Below are positions 17,866 through 27,248 of a DNA stretch of 64,000 nt, in pieces. Position 1 is the first letter of the stretch. Each line of letters opens with the position of its first letter. The DNA is taken from positions 144,549 through 208,548 of the forward strand of contig CANNVE010000001.1 of assembly GCA_947525975.1 (NCBI GenBank). Direction: 5' to 3'. A model generated the notes under the pieces. It had not been told where the DNA came from. It did no database searches and saw nothing but the letters and a program-made list of their open reading frames with translations. A program made the translations under genes and the position numbers. This DNA comes from an uncultured Muribaculaceae bacterium (GTDB lineage Bacteria > Bacteroidota > Bacteroidia > Bacteroidales > Muribaculaceae).

Positions 17866-19095
17866 TCAGGATTGCGCCTCGGGCAGCTCGATGCGGAATG
17901 TGGTGCCCTGACCGGGCACCGAATGCTTCACGAAAATGCGCCCGCGGTGATACTCCTCTATGATACGCTTAGCGAGGGTGAGGCCCAGGCCCCAGCCTCG
18001 TTTTTTGGTGGTGTATCCGGGCTTGAACACATTGCTGAAATTCTTGCGGCTGATGCCCTTTCCGGTGTCGGAGATCTCAATCACATTGGCGCCCTTCTCT
18101 ACGAAGGTGGCCACAGAGATAGCCCCGTGCCCCTCCATGGCGTCGACGGCGTTTTTGATGAGATTCTCCATGACCCACTCAAACAGCGGCTCGCAAGCCA
18201 GCGACATCATCTCTCCTCCCCACGCATCCACGCTCAGCGAGATGCGCCCCGAGATGCGCGTGGCCATGTAGGCCGACGCCTTGCCTACGGCTGCGTTTAT
18301 GTCAGCGGGCGCCATCTGCGGCACAGACCCGATTTTGGAGAATCGCGACGCTATGGTGCTCAGGCGCTGCACATCCTTGTTCATCTCGCCCACGGTGTCG
18401 GCGTCTACGCCCATGTCGGGCAGCAGCTCCACCCAGGCCATCAGCGATGATATCGGAGTGCCGAGCTGATGGGCAGTCTCCTTCGAGAGACCCACCCACA
18501 CCTTGTTTTGCTCAGCCTTTTTCGACGACAGCACGCCGAAATATACGATGGCTATGAAAGCTATCATCACAGCCAACTGGATATAAGGGTAATAGCTGAG
18601 TCTTTTGAGCAGGGTGGAATCTTCGTAATAAAGATGCTGGTCGAGACCGGGCGCTATATTGATATCGATCACGTTGGTTTCCGACGCCAGAGACTTGGCC
18701 TTGTCCTTAAGAAATTTTTCATTGCGCTCCGACAGGGCGAGAGGGTCATCGACAGCATCAGGAAGATTGAAATTGCGGTATTGGAGGATATTTCCGTCAT
18801 CATCAGTCAGGAGCACGGGGATGGTGGTGTTCCGCTCGATAATGCTCAGGAGGAAATCGATGTCGGTGTTGATCGACGCTGCTCCGGCTTCACCTGCGCC
18901 GACCGCCGTAGAGGCCACGATCTCCTTCGTGGCGTCGGCCCAGATCTCCATGCGCTCGCGCTCCTGCACCGCGAGATCGTCAATGAGCCGGTCGCTCGCA
19001 TACAGGAAAAACGCCACAACGCAGCCTGCGGCGATGATGAACACCGCGCGGCCATGATGGCGCATATAGTCGAGGACTCTCCTTAATGTTTCCAT
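17866..19095 (-). CDS. sensor histidine kinase
   Basis: METLRRV at 19095 is the preferred start. Two membrane helices (about residues 17-33 and 160-185) enclose a sensor region of some 125 residues outside the inner membrane. The cytoplasmic part has a phospho-acceptor region with SKETAHQLGTPISSL, the N box ENLIKNAVDAM and the G boxes ISDTGKGIS and KKRGWGLGLTLAKRIIEEYH. No response regulator gene is adjacent, so it is an orphan kinase here. Its stimulus is unknown. Confidence 0.9.
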   Translation of the reverse strand: METLRRVLDYMRHHGRAVFIIAAGCVVAFFLYASDRLIDDLAVQERERMEIWADATKEIVASTAVGAGEAGAASINTDIDFLLSIIERNTTIPVLLTDDDGNILQYRNFNLPDAVDDPLALSERNEKFLKDKAKSLASETNVIDINIAPGLDQHLYYEDSTLLKRLSYYPYIQLAVMIAFIAIVYFGVLSSKKAEQNKVWVGLSKETAHQLGTPISSLMAWVELLPDMGVDADTVGEMNKDVQRLSTIASRFSKIGSVPQMAPADINAAVGKASAYMATRISGRISLSVDAWGGEMMSLACEPLFEWVMENLIKNAVDAMEGHGAISVATFVEKGANVIEISDTGKGISRKNFSNVFKPGYTTKKRGWGLGLTLAKRIIEEYHRGRIFVKHSVPGQGTTFRIELPEAQS

Positions 19096-19199
19096 ACACA
19101 CCCAATAAACGCAAACCTGACGGGCATTATTATCGAGGCAAGGCCCATCTTTCAAAAAAAATCAGTATCTTTACGCCAAGTTTGCAATTTTACCCGTCA

Positions 19200-19931
19200 A
19201 TGACAAAGTTTCCGATATACATAGTCTGGGCGCTATGCCTGCTGCTCGCGGCCTGCGGCGACGACATCAAAGAAAGCCGACCTGACATAAGCCCGGCATT
19301 CGCCCAAGAGGTCAACCCCTACTCGCACCGCCTCGACTCCATGCCCGACAAGGGCTGCGTCAAGCTCAAGATCAACCCCATAGGCGGCACTCTGGGCCGG
19401 GTGTTCAACGACAGCAACCACGTGCACCTTGAAGCTGCCGGCGAGATGGGCATCACCCCGATAGAAGATCCGAACACAGCGTGGTATCTGCTGCGCCCGA
19501 TAGTGGAGGTGAGGTCATGCCCGGAATACTACGTGGATTCGCTGACGCACTCATACCCCTACCTCGTGCCCGAGGCCGCCGACCTGCTGACCGAAATCGG
19601 GCACCGGTTCAACGACTCGCTCGCGGCAAGGGGCGGAGGCAACTACCGCGTGAAAGTGACCAGCGTCACCCGCAGCCGCCTTTCGGTGGGAAAATTGAAG
19701 CGTGTGAACCGAAACGCCACCCACGCATCGGCGCATCAGTACGGCACCACATTCGACATAAGCTACCTGAAATTCATCTGCGACTCTGCCGGTGTCAACC
19801 GCACCCAGGAAGACCTCAAGAACCTCCTGGCCGAGATCCTGCACCAACTCCGCAAAGAAGGCAGATGCTATGTGAAGCATGAGCGGAAACAATCATGCTT
19901 CCATATCACAGTCAGAAACACCAACACTTGA
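19200..19931 (+). CDS. DUF5715-like lipoprotein with M15 peptidase-like motif
   Basis: ATG 19200 gives a lipoprotein signal (IYIVWALCLLLAAC). The C-terminal half has ASAHQYGTTFDIS, close to the SxHxxGxAxD zinc motif of M15 D-Ala-D-Ala carboxypeptidases, and later CFHITV, matching the terminal His motif. I recognise this as the DUF5715 type. The protein would sit in the periplasm and might trim peptidoglycan, although activity is inference. A -7-like box TATCTTTA lies at 19166-19173. The AsmA gene follows after 14 bases. Confidence 0.7.
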   Translation: MTKFPIYIVWALCLLLAACGDDIKESRPDISPAFAQEVNPYSHRLDSMPDKGCVKLKINPIGGTLGRVFNDSNHVHLEAAGEMGITPIEDPNTAWYLLRPIVEVRSCPEYYVDSLTHSYPYLVPEAADLLTEIGHRFNDSLAARGGGNYRVKVTSVTRSRLSVGKLKRVNRNATHASAHQYGTTFDISYLKFICDSAGVNRTQEDLKNLLAEILHQLRKEGRCYVKHERKQSCFHITVRNTNT

Positions 19932-19945
19932 CACACCACCACGCC

Positions 19946-22900
19946 ATGATACGATTCCTGAAAATATTAGGCTGGACACTCTTCGCCATCGCGCTTTTCG
20001 TCATCGGATCGGCAGTGGCGGCCACGCGCCTGCTCACGCCCGAAAAGCTTACGCCGCTGGCCGAAGCCCTGGCTAACAAGCATCTCAACGCCGACATCAG
20101 CCTTGGCCGCGCTGAGTTAGACCTGCGCGCCTCCTCCCCCTTCGTCACTTTGCAGATTGACTCTATCACCATAATAAGCCGTGACATGAGATCTCTGCCC
20201 CCCTCGGCGCGCGACACACTGCCGGCATGGGCCGACACGCTTGCAAGCGTGGGGAGCATCAAAGCCGGCCTCAACCTGCCCCGACTGGCCACCGGCGTGA
20301 TATTGCTGAGCGACCTTGAGATACACCGCCCCGCGGCGAATGTGCTCATAGTCAATGACTCGCTCAACAATTTCTCAATCACCGTCCCCGACACCGAAAA
20401 ACAGGAAGAAAGCCTGCCGACATCGGAATTGCCCGACCTGCGCATACGCGGCTTCAAAATCACTGACGCAGGCGCCATGCGCTTCCGAAGCATACCGGCC
20501 GACATGGAGCTCACCGTCAGGCTGACAGCCGCATCGCTGCAGAGCCTTTCCGACCCTGACGACGCCCCTCCGGCCTACAACATTAATCTCTACGCCGATT
20601 TCGACACGCCGGCGCTGAAGGCCTTCAACACAGAATCCGTCAACATCGGATTTGACGGCGACATCGACTGGAAGACATCCGACCCGCTGCGCATAGGCCT
20701 GACCGACTTCACCGTGAAGGCAGACTCCGTGACGGCGCATTTCAACACATCGGTAGATTGCCGCGACTCGATAGTGGTGGAGACATTCGATGGCCGTCTC
20801 GCCCCCCTGCCTTTGGCCTACGTCATCAGCCGCGTGCCCGCATCGGCTGCCCTGCCCAAAGGGATATCCACTGATGCCGCCGTCGGCTTTGAGGCCCGCC
20901 TGACGCGCCCGTACACCGTGGGCGGGACGCAGACCATACCCTACGCCGACATAAGCGTGGAGATTCCCCAATGCAAACTCAAATGGCAGCAGCTCGACAT
21001 TCGCCAATTCATGCTCTCGGTGCAGGCTTCGCTTCGCGGCGATGACCTCAACCGGGCCACAATCGACATATCCAGATGCGTGATGGCAGGGCCGGCGACT
21101 GAAATAGAATTGTCGGGCAGGCTGACCAATCTCATAGCCGACCCTATGTTTGACGGACGCATCGACGGCCATACCGCCCTGCACAGGCTTCCGGCAATAC
21201 TGACCGATAAGGCGCTCAACGGCGGCAGCGTGTCAGGGCGCATCGACTTGCGCACCGACATAAAGGCTCGCCCGTCGATGCTGACGCGCAATGAATTCCA
21301 CAGGCTTAAAATAGACGGGTCGGTGCATCTGTCTGATTTCACATACGTCTCGGCCGACACGCTCACATCCGTTGGCATACGCAACCTTTGGGCGCGCCTG
21401 GGCACCAATTCATCAGTCAGCGGCAAAGCCTCTGACGGCACCGACAGGCGCATCGACAGCCTGCTGACGGCATCGATCGAAACCGACACGCTCACGGCCC
21501 GGGCACCGGGAATATCATCGACCCTGAGCGGCTTCAAGATAGGCATCGGCGCCGAGAACAAGGCTCTGTCAGCCGACACCACATCGATCATACCCCTTGG
21601 CGGCATGGTGCAATGCCGCCTCGCAAGCGTGACCATGCCGGCCGACTCAGTGCGCATACGCGTGATCGATGTCAGCGGCAGCATAGGCTTGCGCCGATAC
21701 CATGACGACGCTCATCGACCACAGCTCAACCTCAACACCTCGATTGGCCGGATAGCCGCGCTCACCCCCGACGCCAAATTCATGGCCAACGACAACAGAC
21801 TCTCTGCACGGGTACATCTGGCTGATGACTCGCCGTCTGTGCGTGAGCGCAAAATGATAAGGGCGCTGGCCGACTCTATCGCCGCGCTGCATCCGTCACT
21901 GCCGTCCGACTCGATCGTGGCGCTGGCTATGGCCCGCAGGGAGCAGATCAGGGCTGCCCGTCGCCACAGGCTCCCTGCATCATCCGACTCCCAGGCCCAA
22001 GCCGAGGTCATTGACTGGGGCATGGGCAAAGACGCCCGCCGCCTGCTGCTCGACTGGGTATTCAGCGGCGAGCTGAAGTCGGCGAAGGCCCGGCTCTACA
22101 CTCCTGCCTTCCCCTTGCGCAACTCGATGGAGCACCTCGACCTGAGATTCAACAACGACTCAATCATCCTTTCAGAGATGGCCTACAAAGCGGGCCGAAG
22201 CGATTTCAGCGTATCGGGAACAGTATCCAACATCAAACGCGCACTGACATCGAGGCGCGCCCAGCCCTTGCGCATGGCGTTAGACCTCAACTCTGACACT
22301 CTCGATGTCAACCAGATCGCAGCCGCATTCTTCAACGGCGCAGCGGCGAGAGAGCGCATATTCGACGCAGACATTGACTCCGACTCCATGGAAATGTCTG
22401 CTGCCGAGCCGTCAGACACAGCCGGCCCGCTGCTTGTGCCGGTCAATGTCGACGCCACATTCCGCATGAGGGCGCGCAACATCATATACTCCGACTTCAT
22501 GCTTCACGACCTCAAAGGCATCGCGCTGATGCGCGACGGCGCGCTCAATCTGCGAAGCCTCAAGGCATCGTCGCAGATCGGCGGCATCGACTTCTCGGCG
22601 CTTTACGCCGCCCCGAAAGCCGATGACATGAAGTTTGCCTTCGGCCTCGACCTCGAGAGATTCAGAGTCGGCGACTTCCTCAACCTCATGCCCGCCATCG
22701 ACTCGATCATGCCCATGATAGGCGACTTCGACGGAGTGGTCAACGCCACGATAGCCGCCACAGCCGACATAACGCCCCGGATGGATCTTGACCTTGCCTC
22801 GCTCGACGCAGCAGTCAAGATAGAGGGAGACTCGCTTGTGGTGCTTGACCCGGAGACCTTCAAGACAATGTCGAAATGGCTTATGTTCAAAAACAAGAAC

Positions 22901-23359
22901 CAAAATCTCATACGCCACATGGCTGTCGAGCTCACGGTGCATGACAACGAGCTGACCCTATATCCCTTCATGTTTGAGATCGACAGATACCGCCTCGGAG
23001 TGCAGGGGCACAATGACCTTGCCATGAACTTCGATTATCACGTGGCCGTGCTGAAAAGCCCCTTGCCATTCAAATTCGGCATAAACATCAAGGGAAATGC
23101 CGATGACTACAAAATAAGGGTCGGGAAAGCCCGCTTCAACGAGAAGCAGGCCGCCGAGCAGCGCTCGATAGCCGACACCACGCGCATCAACCTCATAAAT
23201 CAGGTCGAGAACATATTCCGCCGCGGCATACGCGGAAACGGACGGCCCAAAATCAACATTTCCGACCGACCGGCAATCTCCGCCTCACCCGACGCCGCAG
23301 CCGACACAATCAGCGCCGCCGACAGCCTTATGCTGAGGCAGCAAGGTATCGACCTTTAG
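19946..23359 (+). CDS. AsmA-family envelope protein (1137 residues)
   Basis: ATG 19946 gives MIRFLKILGWTLFAIALFVIGSAVAA, a single N-terminal membrane anchor, followed by the AsmA signature LTPEKLTPLAEALANKHLNAD. The long remainder consists of repeated beta-rich segments and ends with the AsmA C-terminal part. Proteins of the AsmA/TamB class form periplasmic bridges that move lipids to the outer membrane. At 1137 residues it is on the long side for Bacteroidales members. It follows the DUF5715-like lipoprotein gene closely and is followed by the HAD gene after 18 bases. Confidence 0.85.
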   Translation: MIRFLKILGWTLFAIALFVIGSAVAATRLLTPEKLTPLAEALANKHLNADISLGRAELDLRASSPFVTLQIDSITIISRDMRSLPPSARDTLPAWADTLASVGSIKAGLNLPRLATGVILLSDLEIHRPAANVLIVNDSLNNFSITVPDTEKQEESLPTSELPDLRIRGFKITDAGAMRFRSIPADMELTVRLTAASLQSLSDPDDAPPAYNINLYADFDTPALKAFNTESVNIGFDGDIDWKTSDPLRIGLTDFTVKADSVTAHFNTSVDCRDSIVVETFDGRLAPLPLAYVISRVPASAALPKGISTDAAVGFEARLTRPYTVGGTQTIPYADISVEIPQCKLKWQQLDIRQFMLSVQASLRGDDLNRATIDISRCVMAGPATEIELSGRLTNLIADPMFDGRIDGHTALHRLPAILTDKALNGGSVSGRIDLRTDIKARPSMLTRNEFHRLKIDGSVHLSDFTYVSADTLTSVGIRNLWARLGTNSSVSGKASDGTDRRIDSLLTASIETDTLTARAPGISSTLSGFKIGIGAENKALSADTTSIIPLGGMVQCRLASVTMPADSVRIRVIDVSGSIGLRRYHDDAHRPQLNLNTSIGRIAALTPDAKFMANDNRLSARVHLADDSPSVRERKMIRALADSIAALHPSLPSDSIVALAMARREQIRAARRHRLPASSDSQAQAEVIDWGMGKDARRLLLDWVFSGELKSAKARLYTPAFPLRNSMEHLDLRFNNDSIILSEMAYKAGRSDFSVSGTVSNIKRALTSRRAQPLRMALDLNSDTLDVNQIAAAFFNGAAARERIFDADIDSDSMEMSAAEPSDTAGPLLVPVNVDATFRMRARNIIYSDFMLHDLKGIALMRDGALNLRSLKASSQIGGIDFSALYAAPKADDMKFAFGLDLERFRVGDFLNLMPAIDSIMPMIGDFDGVVNATIAATADITPRMDLDLASLDAAVKIEGDSLVVLDPETFKTMSKWLMFKNKNQNLIRHMAVELTVHDNELTLYPFMFEIDRYRLGVQGHNDLAMNFDYHVAVLKSPLPFKFGINIKGNADDYKIRVGKARFNEKQAAEQRSIADTTRINLINQVENIFRRGIRGNGRPKINISDRPAISASPDAAADTISAADSLMLRQQGIDL

Positions 23360-23377
23360 CAAAAGCATAGAAACAAG

Positions 23378-24115
23378 ATGGACAACAAAGACATTATAGC
23401 GGCCTACCAGAGCCGCACCGGATACAGCGAAATGCGTCCGAAGGCCGCACTGATCGACATGGACGGCACCCTCTACGACTCCATGCCTCACCACGCCGAC
23501 GCATGGAAGCAAATGGCCTCGGAAATCGGAATTGAGACTGAAAGAGACGAATTTTTCATGTATGAGGGCCGCACCGGGGCCTCTACCATCAACATCCTCT
23601 TCAACCGCGCCTTCGGCAGGGATGCCACAGACGAGGAGGTGAAAAAGCTGTATGGCCGCAAAAGCGAGCTTTTCAAAGCCATGCCCGCCGTAGACCCTAT
23701 GCCCGGGGCGAAGGAGATGCTCGCCACTCTGCGCCGAAGCGGCATAAAGCGCGTGCTCGTCACCGGCTCCGGCCAGTCATCGCTGCTGTCGAGGCTCGAC
23801 ACTGACTATCCCGGAGCCTTCCGACCCGAACTCCGCATCACCGCCGCAAACACCCGGCGCGGCAAGCCCCATCCCGATCCCTATCTAAAGGCCATGGAGA
23901 TGGCCGGAGCCGAGCCTTGGCAGAGCATCGCGATAGAGAACGCCCCGCTGGGCGTCGAATCAGCCTCAAAGGCAAAGGCATTCACCATAGCCGTGTCTAC
24001 AGGTCCCATCCCGGCAGAAGCGCTCCGAGAGGCCGGAGCCGACATCCTGTTCCATTCAATGCCTGAGTTTGCCGCCGCCCTGCCGCAGCTGCTGCTCGAT
24101 ATGTACAACCTCTGA
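23378..24115 (+). CDS. HAD-family hydrolase, phosphoglycolate/beta-phosphoglucomutase type
   Basis: The 245-residue protein contains ALIDMDGTLYDSMP, the HAD motif I with the nucleophile and acid Asp, then VLVTGSGQSS (motif II), GKPHPDPYL (motif III lysine) and AIENAPLGVESA (motif IV). The cap domain lies between motifs I and II, as in the beta-phosphoglucomutase subgroup. The likely activity is sugar phosphate dephosphorylation; the exact substrate is not evident. It lies 12 bases before aroB. Confidence 0.88.
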   Translation: MDNKDIIAAYQSRTGYSEMRPKAALIDMDGTLYDSMPHHADAWKQMASEIGIETERDEFFMYEGRTGASTINILFNRAFGRDATDEEVKKLYGRKSELFKAMPAVDPMPGAKEMLATLRRSGIKRVLVTGSGQSSLLSRLDTDYPGAFRPELRITAANTRRGKPHPDPYLKAMEMAGAEPWQSIAIENAPLGVESASKAKAFTIAVSTGPIPAEALREAGADILFHSMPEFAAALPQLLLDMYNL

Positions 24116-24127
24116 CCATTCAAGCCC

Positions 24128-25198
24128 ATGCCACAAGACCTTATCTTCACAAACCACGTATCAGAGGCAATTGACCGCACTGTCAGCCGCCTCGGAAATC
24201 AACCGGCATTCGTCATAACCGACACAAACACTGCCTCGCTCGCGCTTCCGCTTATAGCGGGCCGCTGCAAGGCGCTCGCCACGGCCAAGACCTTCAGCCT
24301 GCCCGCCGGCGACGCCAACAAAGGGCTTGATTCGTTGTCAGGAATCTGGCGGTGGCTGTCGGCCTCCGGCGCCACGCGCTCAAGCATCGTCATCAATCTG
24401 GGCGGAGGCATGATCACAGACATAGGCGGCTTTGCCGCTGCCACGTTCAAGCGCGGGCTGCGCTTCATCAACGTGCCCACCACTCTGCTCGGAGCAGTCG
24501 ACGCCGCCGTGGGCGGAAAGACAGGCATCAACTTTTCAGGCCTGAAAAACGAAGTCGGCGCCTTCGCCCCGGCCGACGCCGTGATCATCTCCACGATGTT
24601 TTTCTCATCACTGCCACCGACTGAAGTCAAATCAGGATACGCCGAGATGATAAAGCATGGCCTGCTCGACGGGAAAAAGGCACTGGCCGACCTGCTGAAA
24701 TTTGACATCTCCGACCCCATGGCCGACCCCGACGCGCTGCTCGCGCTGCTTGAAAAGAGCGTAGGCGTGAAAGCGCGCATAGTGGCCGCCGACCCCAAGG
24801 AGACGGGGCTGCGCAAAGCCCTCAACCTCGGCCACACCGTGGGCCACGCATTCGAGAGCTTCGCCATGACCGAGATGAAATCTCCGATACCTCACGGATA
24901 CGCCGTGGCATGGGGCATGGTGGTCGAGCTCATACTCTCGCACATGATGCTGCGTTTTCCCGCAGAGACGCTGCACACCGTTGCGGCATACGTGAAGCGG
25001 ACCTACGGATATTTCGACATAGATTGCGATGACTATCCGCGGCTGATTGAGATCATGGGGCACGACAAGAAAAATACGTCGCCCGACAAGATAAACTTCA
25101 CGCTGCTCCGCTCCCCGGGCCAGCCGGTGACCGACCTCACGGCCTCAACCGACGACATCCGAGCCGCCCTCGACATCTACCGCGACCTCCTGGCCTGA
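24128..25198 (+). CDS. aroB: 3-dehydroquinate synthase
   Basis: The protein of 356 residues has NLGGGMITDIGGFAAATFKRG, NVPTTLLGAVDAAVGGKTG and NLGHTVGHAFES, the NAD-, metal- and substrate-binding motifs of AroB. It converts DAHP to 3-dehydroquinate in the shikimate pathway. It is last in the plus-strand series starting at 19200 and ends 4 bases before the convergent Fic gene. Confidence 0.96.
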   Translation: MPQDLIFTNHVSEAIDRTVSRLGNQPAFVITDTNTASLALPLIAGRCKALATAKTFSLPAGDANKGLDSLSGIWRWLSASGATRSSIVINLGGGMITDIGGFAAATFKRGLRFINVPTTLLGAVDAAVGGKTGINFSGLKNEVGAFAPADAVIISTMFFSSLPPTEVKSGYAEMIKHGLLDGKKALADLLKFDISDPMADPDALLALLEKSVGVKARIVAADPKETGLRKALNLGHTVGHAFESFAMTEMKSPIPHGYAVAWGMVVELILSHMMLRFPAETLHTVAAYVKRTYGYFDIDCDDYPRLIEIMGHDKKNTSPDKINFTLLRSPGQPVTDLTASTDDIRAALDIYRDLLA

Positions 25199-25202
25199 CA
25201 GC

Positions 25203-25985
25203 CTACCCTATCGACTCCAGATAGGCGGATATGTCACGCCTGATATGCGCTATCATCGTGTCAGACATAAACCGGCGGAAAATAGACAAGTCTCCACTCT
25301 CTCGGGTGGAGACCAAAGCCTTAATGTATTCCTCCTTATCGCCGCTGAATATGCGAGAAGGCACAAGCCCGTACTCAAATTGAAGCCAATTCATCATCAG
25401 GCGTGCCATGCGTCCGTTGCCGTCTGCCCATGGATGAATCGTCACAAGATTATAATGGGCGTCAAAACTCATATCATAGAGATCCTGCATAGACATATCG
25501 CCATGATTCCGGCGAATGGCGTTGAGGTTGTCACAATACTCTTTTAACTTCATCGGCACCTTATTGAACGCCATATATGACTTTCCTCCCACTCCCGCTG
25601 TCACATTCACGAGTCGGATATCACCTTTGGCGGAAGAAAAATCGCCCAATGCCGTATGGTATTCAGCCCCTGTGTTTTTCATGGTAAGGCCCGATAGTTC
25701 GATAAGGCGCTCAACAGTGACATCGACATGCCCACGGGCATAGACCAATGCTCGCTCATAAGCCGCCTTAAGATCGAGATTCATATTCAGTTCAACAAGG
25801 CTTTTGCCTTTAATGGCAATACCGTTATCAAACATTATCTGATTCTCAAGCTCTGTTATCGTAGAGCCTTCTATTGCGGTAGAGTGAGTGATTATAGAAT
25901 AGAGGTAAAACTTGTCATGATCCAGCTGCTGGTCGATGCCAAGCCTACGGTATTCCCCCACAATTTTTTCCAATTCGGTATCCAT
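25203..25985 (-). CDS. Fic family protein (AMP transferase) with N-terminal inhibitory motif
   Basis: The ATG at 25985 is chosen because the alternative GTG at 25991 lies inside the promoter box. The core motif HPWADGNGRMAR (about residue 205) keeps the catalytic His and the phosphate-binding loop, so AMP transfer is expected. Near the N-terminus S35-TAI-E39-G40 matches the (S/T)xxxE(G/N) inhibitory helix of class II Fic proteins, which are self-restrained. The gene is lower in GC than its neighbours and has no separate antitoxin next to it, as expected for class II. The target is unknown. Confidence 0.9.
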   Translation of the reverse strand: MDTELEKIVGEYRRLGIDQQLDHDKFYLYSIITHSTAIEGSTITELENQIMFDNGIAIKGKSLVELNMNLDLKAAYERALVYARGHVDVTVERLIELSGLTMKNTGAEYHTALGDFSSAKGDIRLVNVTAGVGGKSYMAFNKVPMKLKEYCDNLNAIRRNHGDMSMQDLYDMSFDAHYNLVTIHPWADGNGRMARLMMNWLQFEYGLVPSRIFSGDKEEYIKALVSTRESGDLSIFRRFMSDTMIAHIRRDISAYLESIG

Positions 25986-25990
25986 AGACA

Positions 25991-26021
25991 CAAAATTACG
26001 TTTTTCTCCCTACATCTCCAA
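25991..26021 (-). promoter_or_regulatory. promoter TTG-N20-TAATTTTG ending 5 bases before the fic ATG
   Basis: On the minus strand TTG at 26021-26019 and TAATTTTG at 25998-25991 have 20 bases between them. Only five bases separate the -7 box from the ATG at 25985, so the transcript would be leaderless or nearly so. Confidence 0.7.
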
Positions 26022-26036
26022 ACAATTCATGAAAAA

Positions 26037-26144
26037 GGCGGCGTGTCAATGCCGATAAAAGAGCGGACGGAAGGCATACCTCATAGACTGGCCAGTCACT
26101 TATGCAAGCCAAAATCCCGCTGTTTTCGGTTTTGACACGCCGCC
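26037..26144. other. 108-base imperfect inverted repeat between nitroreductase and fic
   Basis: The outer arms GGCGGCGTGTCAA and TTGACACGCCGCC are perfect 13-bp complements. Pairing continues in broken form inside (CCGATAAAAGAGCGG against the complement of CCGCTGTTTTCGG), giving arms of about 30 bp around a loop of about 45 bases. There is no open reading frame of note inside. It could be a structured RNA, a processed 3' end of the nitroreductase mRNA or a small mobile element of MITE type. Confidence 0.55.
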
Positions 26145-26180
26145 CCGTATATCCGGTGGCGGACGCCTTAAATCAGAGCG

Positions 26181-26930
26181 TCACTGCTTCAGGTCGAAGC
26201 CGCGCTCGCGCAGGGCATCGGCCATGCGATATTTCATGGCCTCGCGGTAATATCCGATTATATGGTCAACCCAATCATTGGCCGATTGGTCGCCCGAGCG
26301 CGTCTCATTGTAGCGTATGACCTTGGCGTCATAATCAATCACGTCTTCGGGCATCTCGTGGTCCTGCCTGTATTCATTGCTGTGTATCAGCAGGTCGGTG
26401 GGCTGCTTGGGCTTGAGGTCATTGTGCTCACGCGGCACGCCAACGGCCAGGCCGCATACCACCATCACATGCTGCGGCAGCTTAAGTATGCGGGCAATCT
26501 CGGCCTGATCCTTGGTGCGGGCATACCCTATCGGGCAGCATCCGAGTCCAAGAGCCTCAACTGCCACGATGGCGCTCATCATGGCGAGGCTGGCGTCGAT
26601 CACGCCCACGGTGTATCCGTCGACCGTGTCGTAGAAGGGCGGCATATCCACGCTCTTGGCCATGGCGCCCTTCATTATTTTGTTGTAGTCGATGCAGAAT
26701 ACCATGAATCGGGCACAGGTCTTGATCTGCTTCTGCCCGATCAGCTGCTCCAGCTGCTCCTTCACAGCCTGATCATCTACATCAATCACGCAATATTGCT
26801 GCCCGTTGTAACTGGTGGGGGTATTGCGGATGGCGGCATAGATAAATTCACGCTGCTCTTCCGTCAAGGGGATACGCTCATACCGGCGCACACTCACACG
26901 GTCGAGCATCGAATCTTTCACTGATTTCAT
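26181..26930 (-). CDS. nitroreductase family protein (NADPH-dependent flavin type)
   Basis: ATG 26930 gives MKSVKDSMLDRVSVRRYERI, the RxSxRxY start of FMN nitroreductases; the longer frame would begin with TTG. PTSYNGQQ and the LGLGCCPIGYARTKD-like segment also fit the NfsA/FRP-like group. Such enzymes reduce quinones, flavins or nitro compounds with NAD(P)H. No operon partner: the tRNA-Gln gene lies upstream and the inverted repeat downstream. Confidence 0.88.
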   Translation of the reverse strand: MKSVKDSMLDRVSVRRYERIPLTEEQREFIYAAIRNTPTSYNGQQYCVIDVDDQAVKEQLEQLIGQKQIKTCARFMVFCIDYNKIMKGAMAKSVDMPPFYDTVDGYTVGVIDASLAMMSAIVAVEALGLGCCPIGYARTKDQAEIARILKLPQHVMVVCGLAVGVPREHNDLKPKQPTDLLIHSNEYRQDHEMPEDVIDYDAKVIRYNETRSGDQSANDWVDHIIGYYREAMKYRMADALRERGFDLKQ

Positions 26931-27030
26931 ATAAATATGTGCAATTTTAATTTCTGTCAATAAATAACAACGCGCTTAGGCGGCGTTATGTTCGTATAGA
27001 TTACGACTACCTTGGCGGCCGGTAATAAAA

Positions 27031-27050
27031 AAAGCGCCACTGAGTGACGC
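27031..27050 (-). terminator. terminator after tRNA-Gln
   Basis: On the minus strand GCGTCAC-tca-GTGGCGC is followed by seven T residues, directly after the tRNA-Gln gene. Confidence 0.8.
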
Positions 27051-27056
27051 TCCAAG

Positions 27057-27129
27057 GTAGTCTTACCTGGATTCGAACCAAGACAAACAGAACCAAAACC
27101 TGTTGTGCTACCATTACACCATAAGACTA
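27057..27129 (-). tRNA. tRNA-Gln (anticodon UUG)
   Basis: The minus strand folds as a tRNA: acceptor TAGTCTT pairs with AAGACTA, the D-loop has GGTGTAATGGTAGC, the anticodon loop reads TTTTGGT with anticodon TTG, and the T arm has GGTTCGAATCC. CCA is not encoded. It has its own promoter and terminator. Confidence 0.96.
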
Positions 27130-27163
27130 TCGATGCCCAACCCCTTTCGGGACTAAAGCGTTG

Positions 27164-27193
27164 CAAAGTTAAGCATTTTTTCGGTTTTGACAA
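27164..27193 (-). promoter_or_regulatory. tRNA-Gln promoter TTG-N19-TAACTTTG
   Basis: TTG at 27193-27191 and TAACTTTG at 27171-27164 on the minus strand are 19 bases apart, about 35 bases before the mature tRNA 5' end. Confidence 0.75.
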
Positions 27194-27248
27194 AATTTTT
27201 CATCCCGATTTTTTCCCGTGAGTGTTTTTTTGAGTATTTTTGTGTAGT

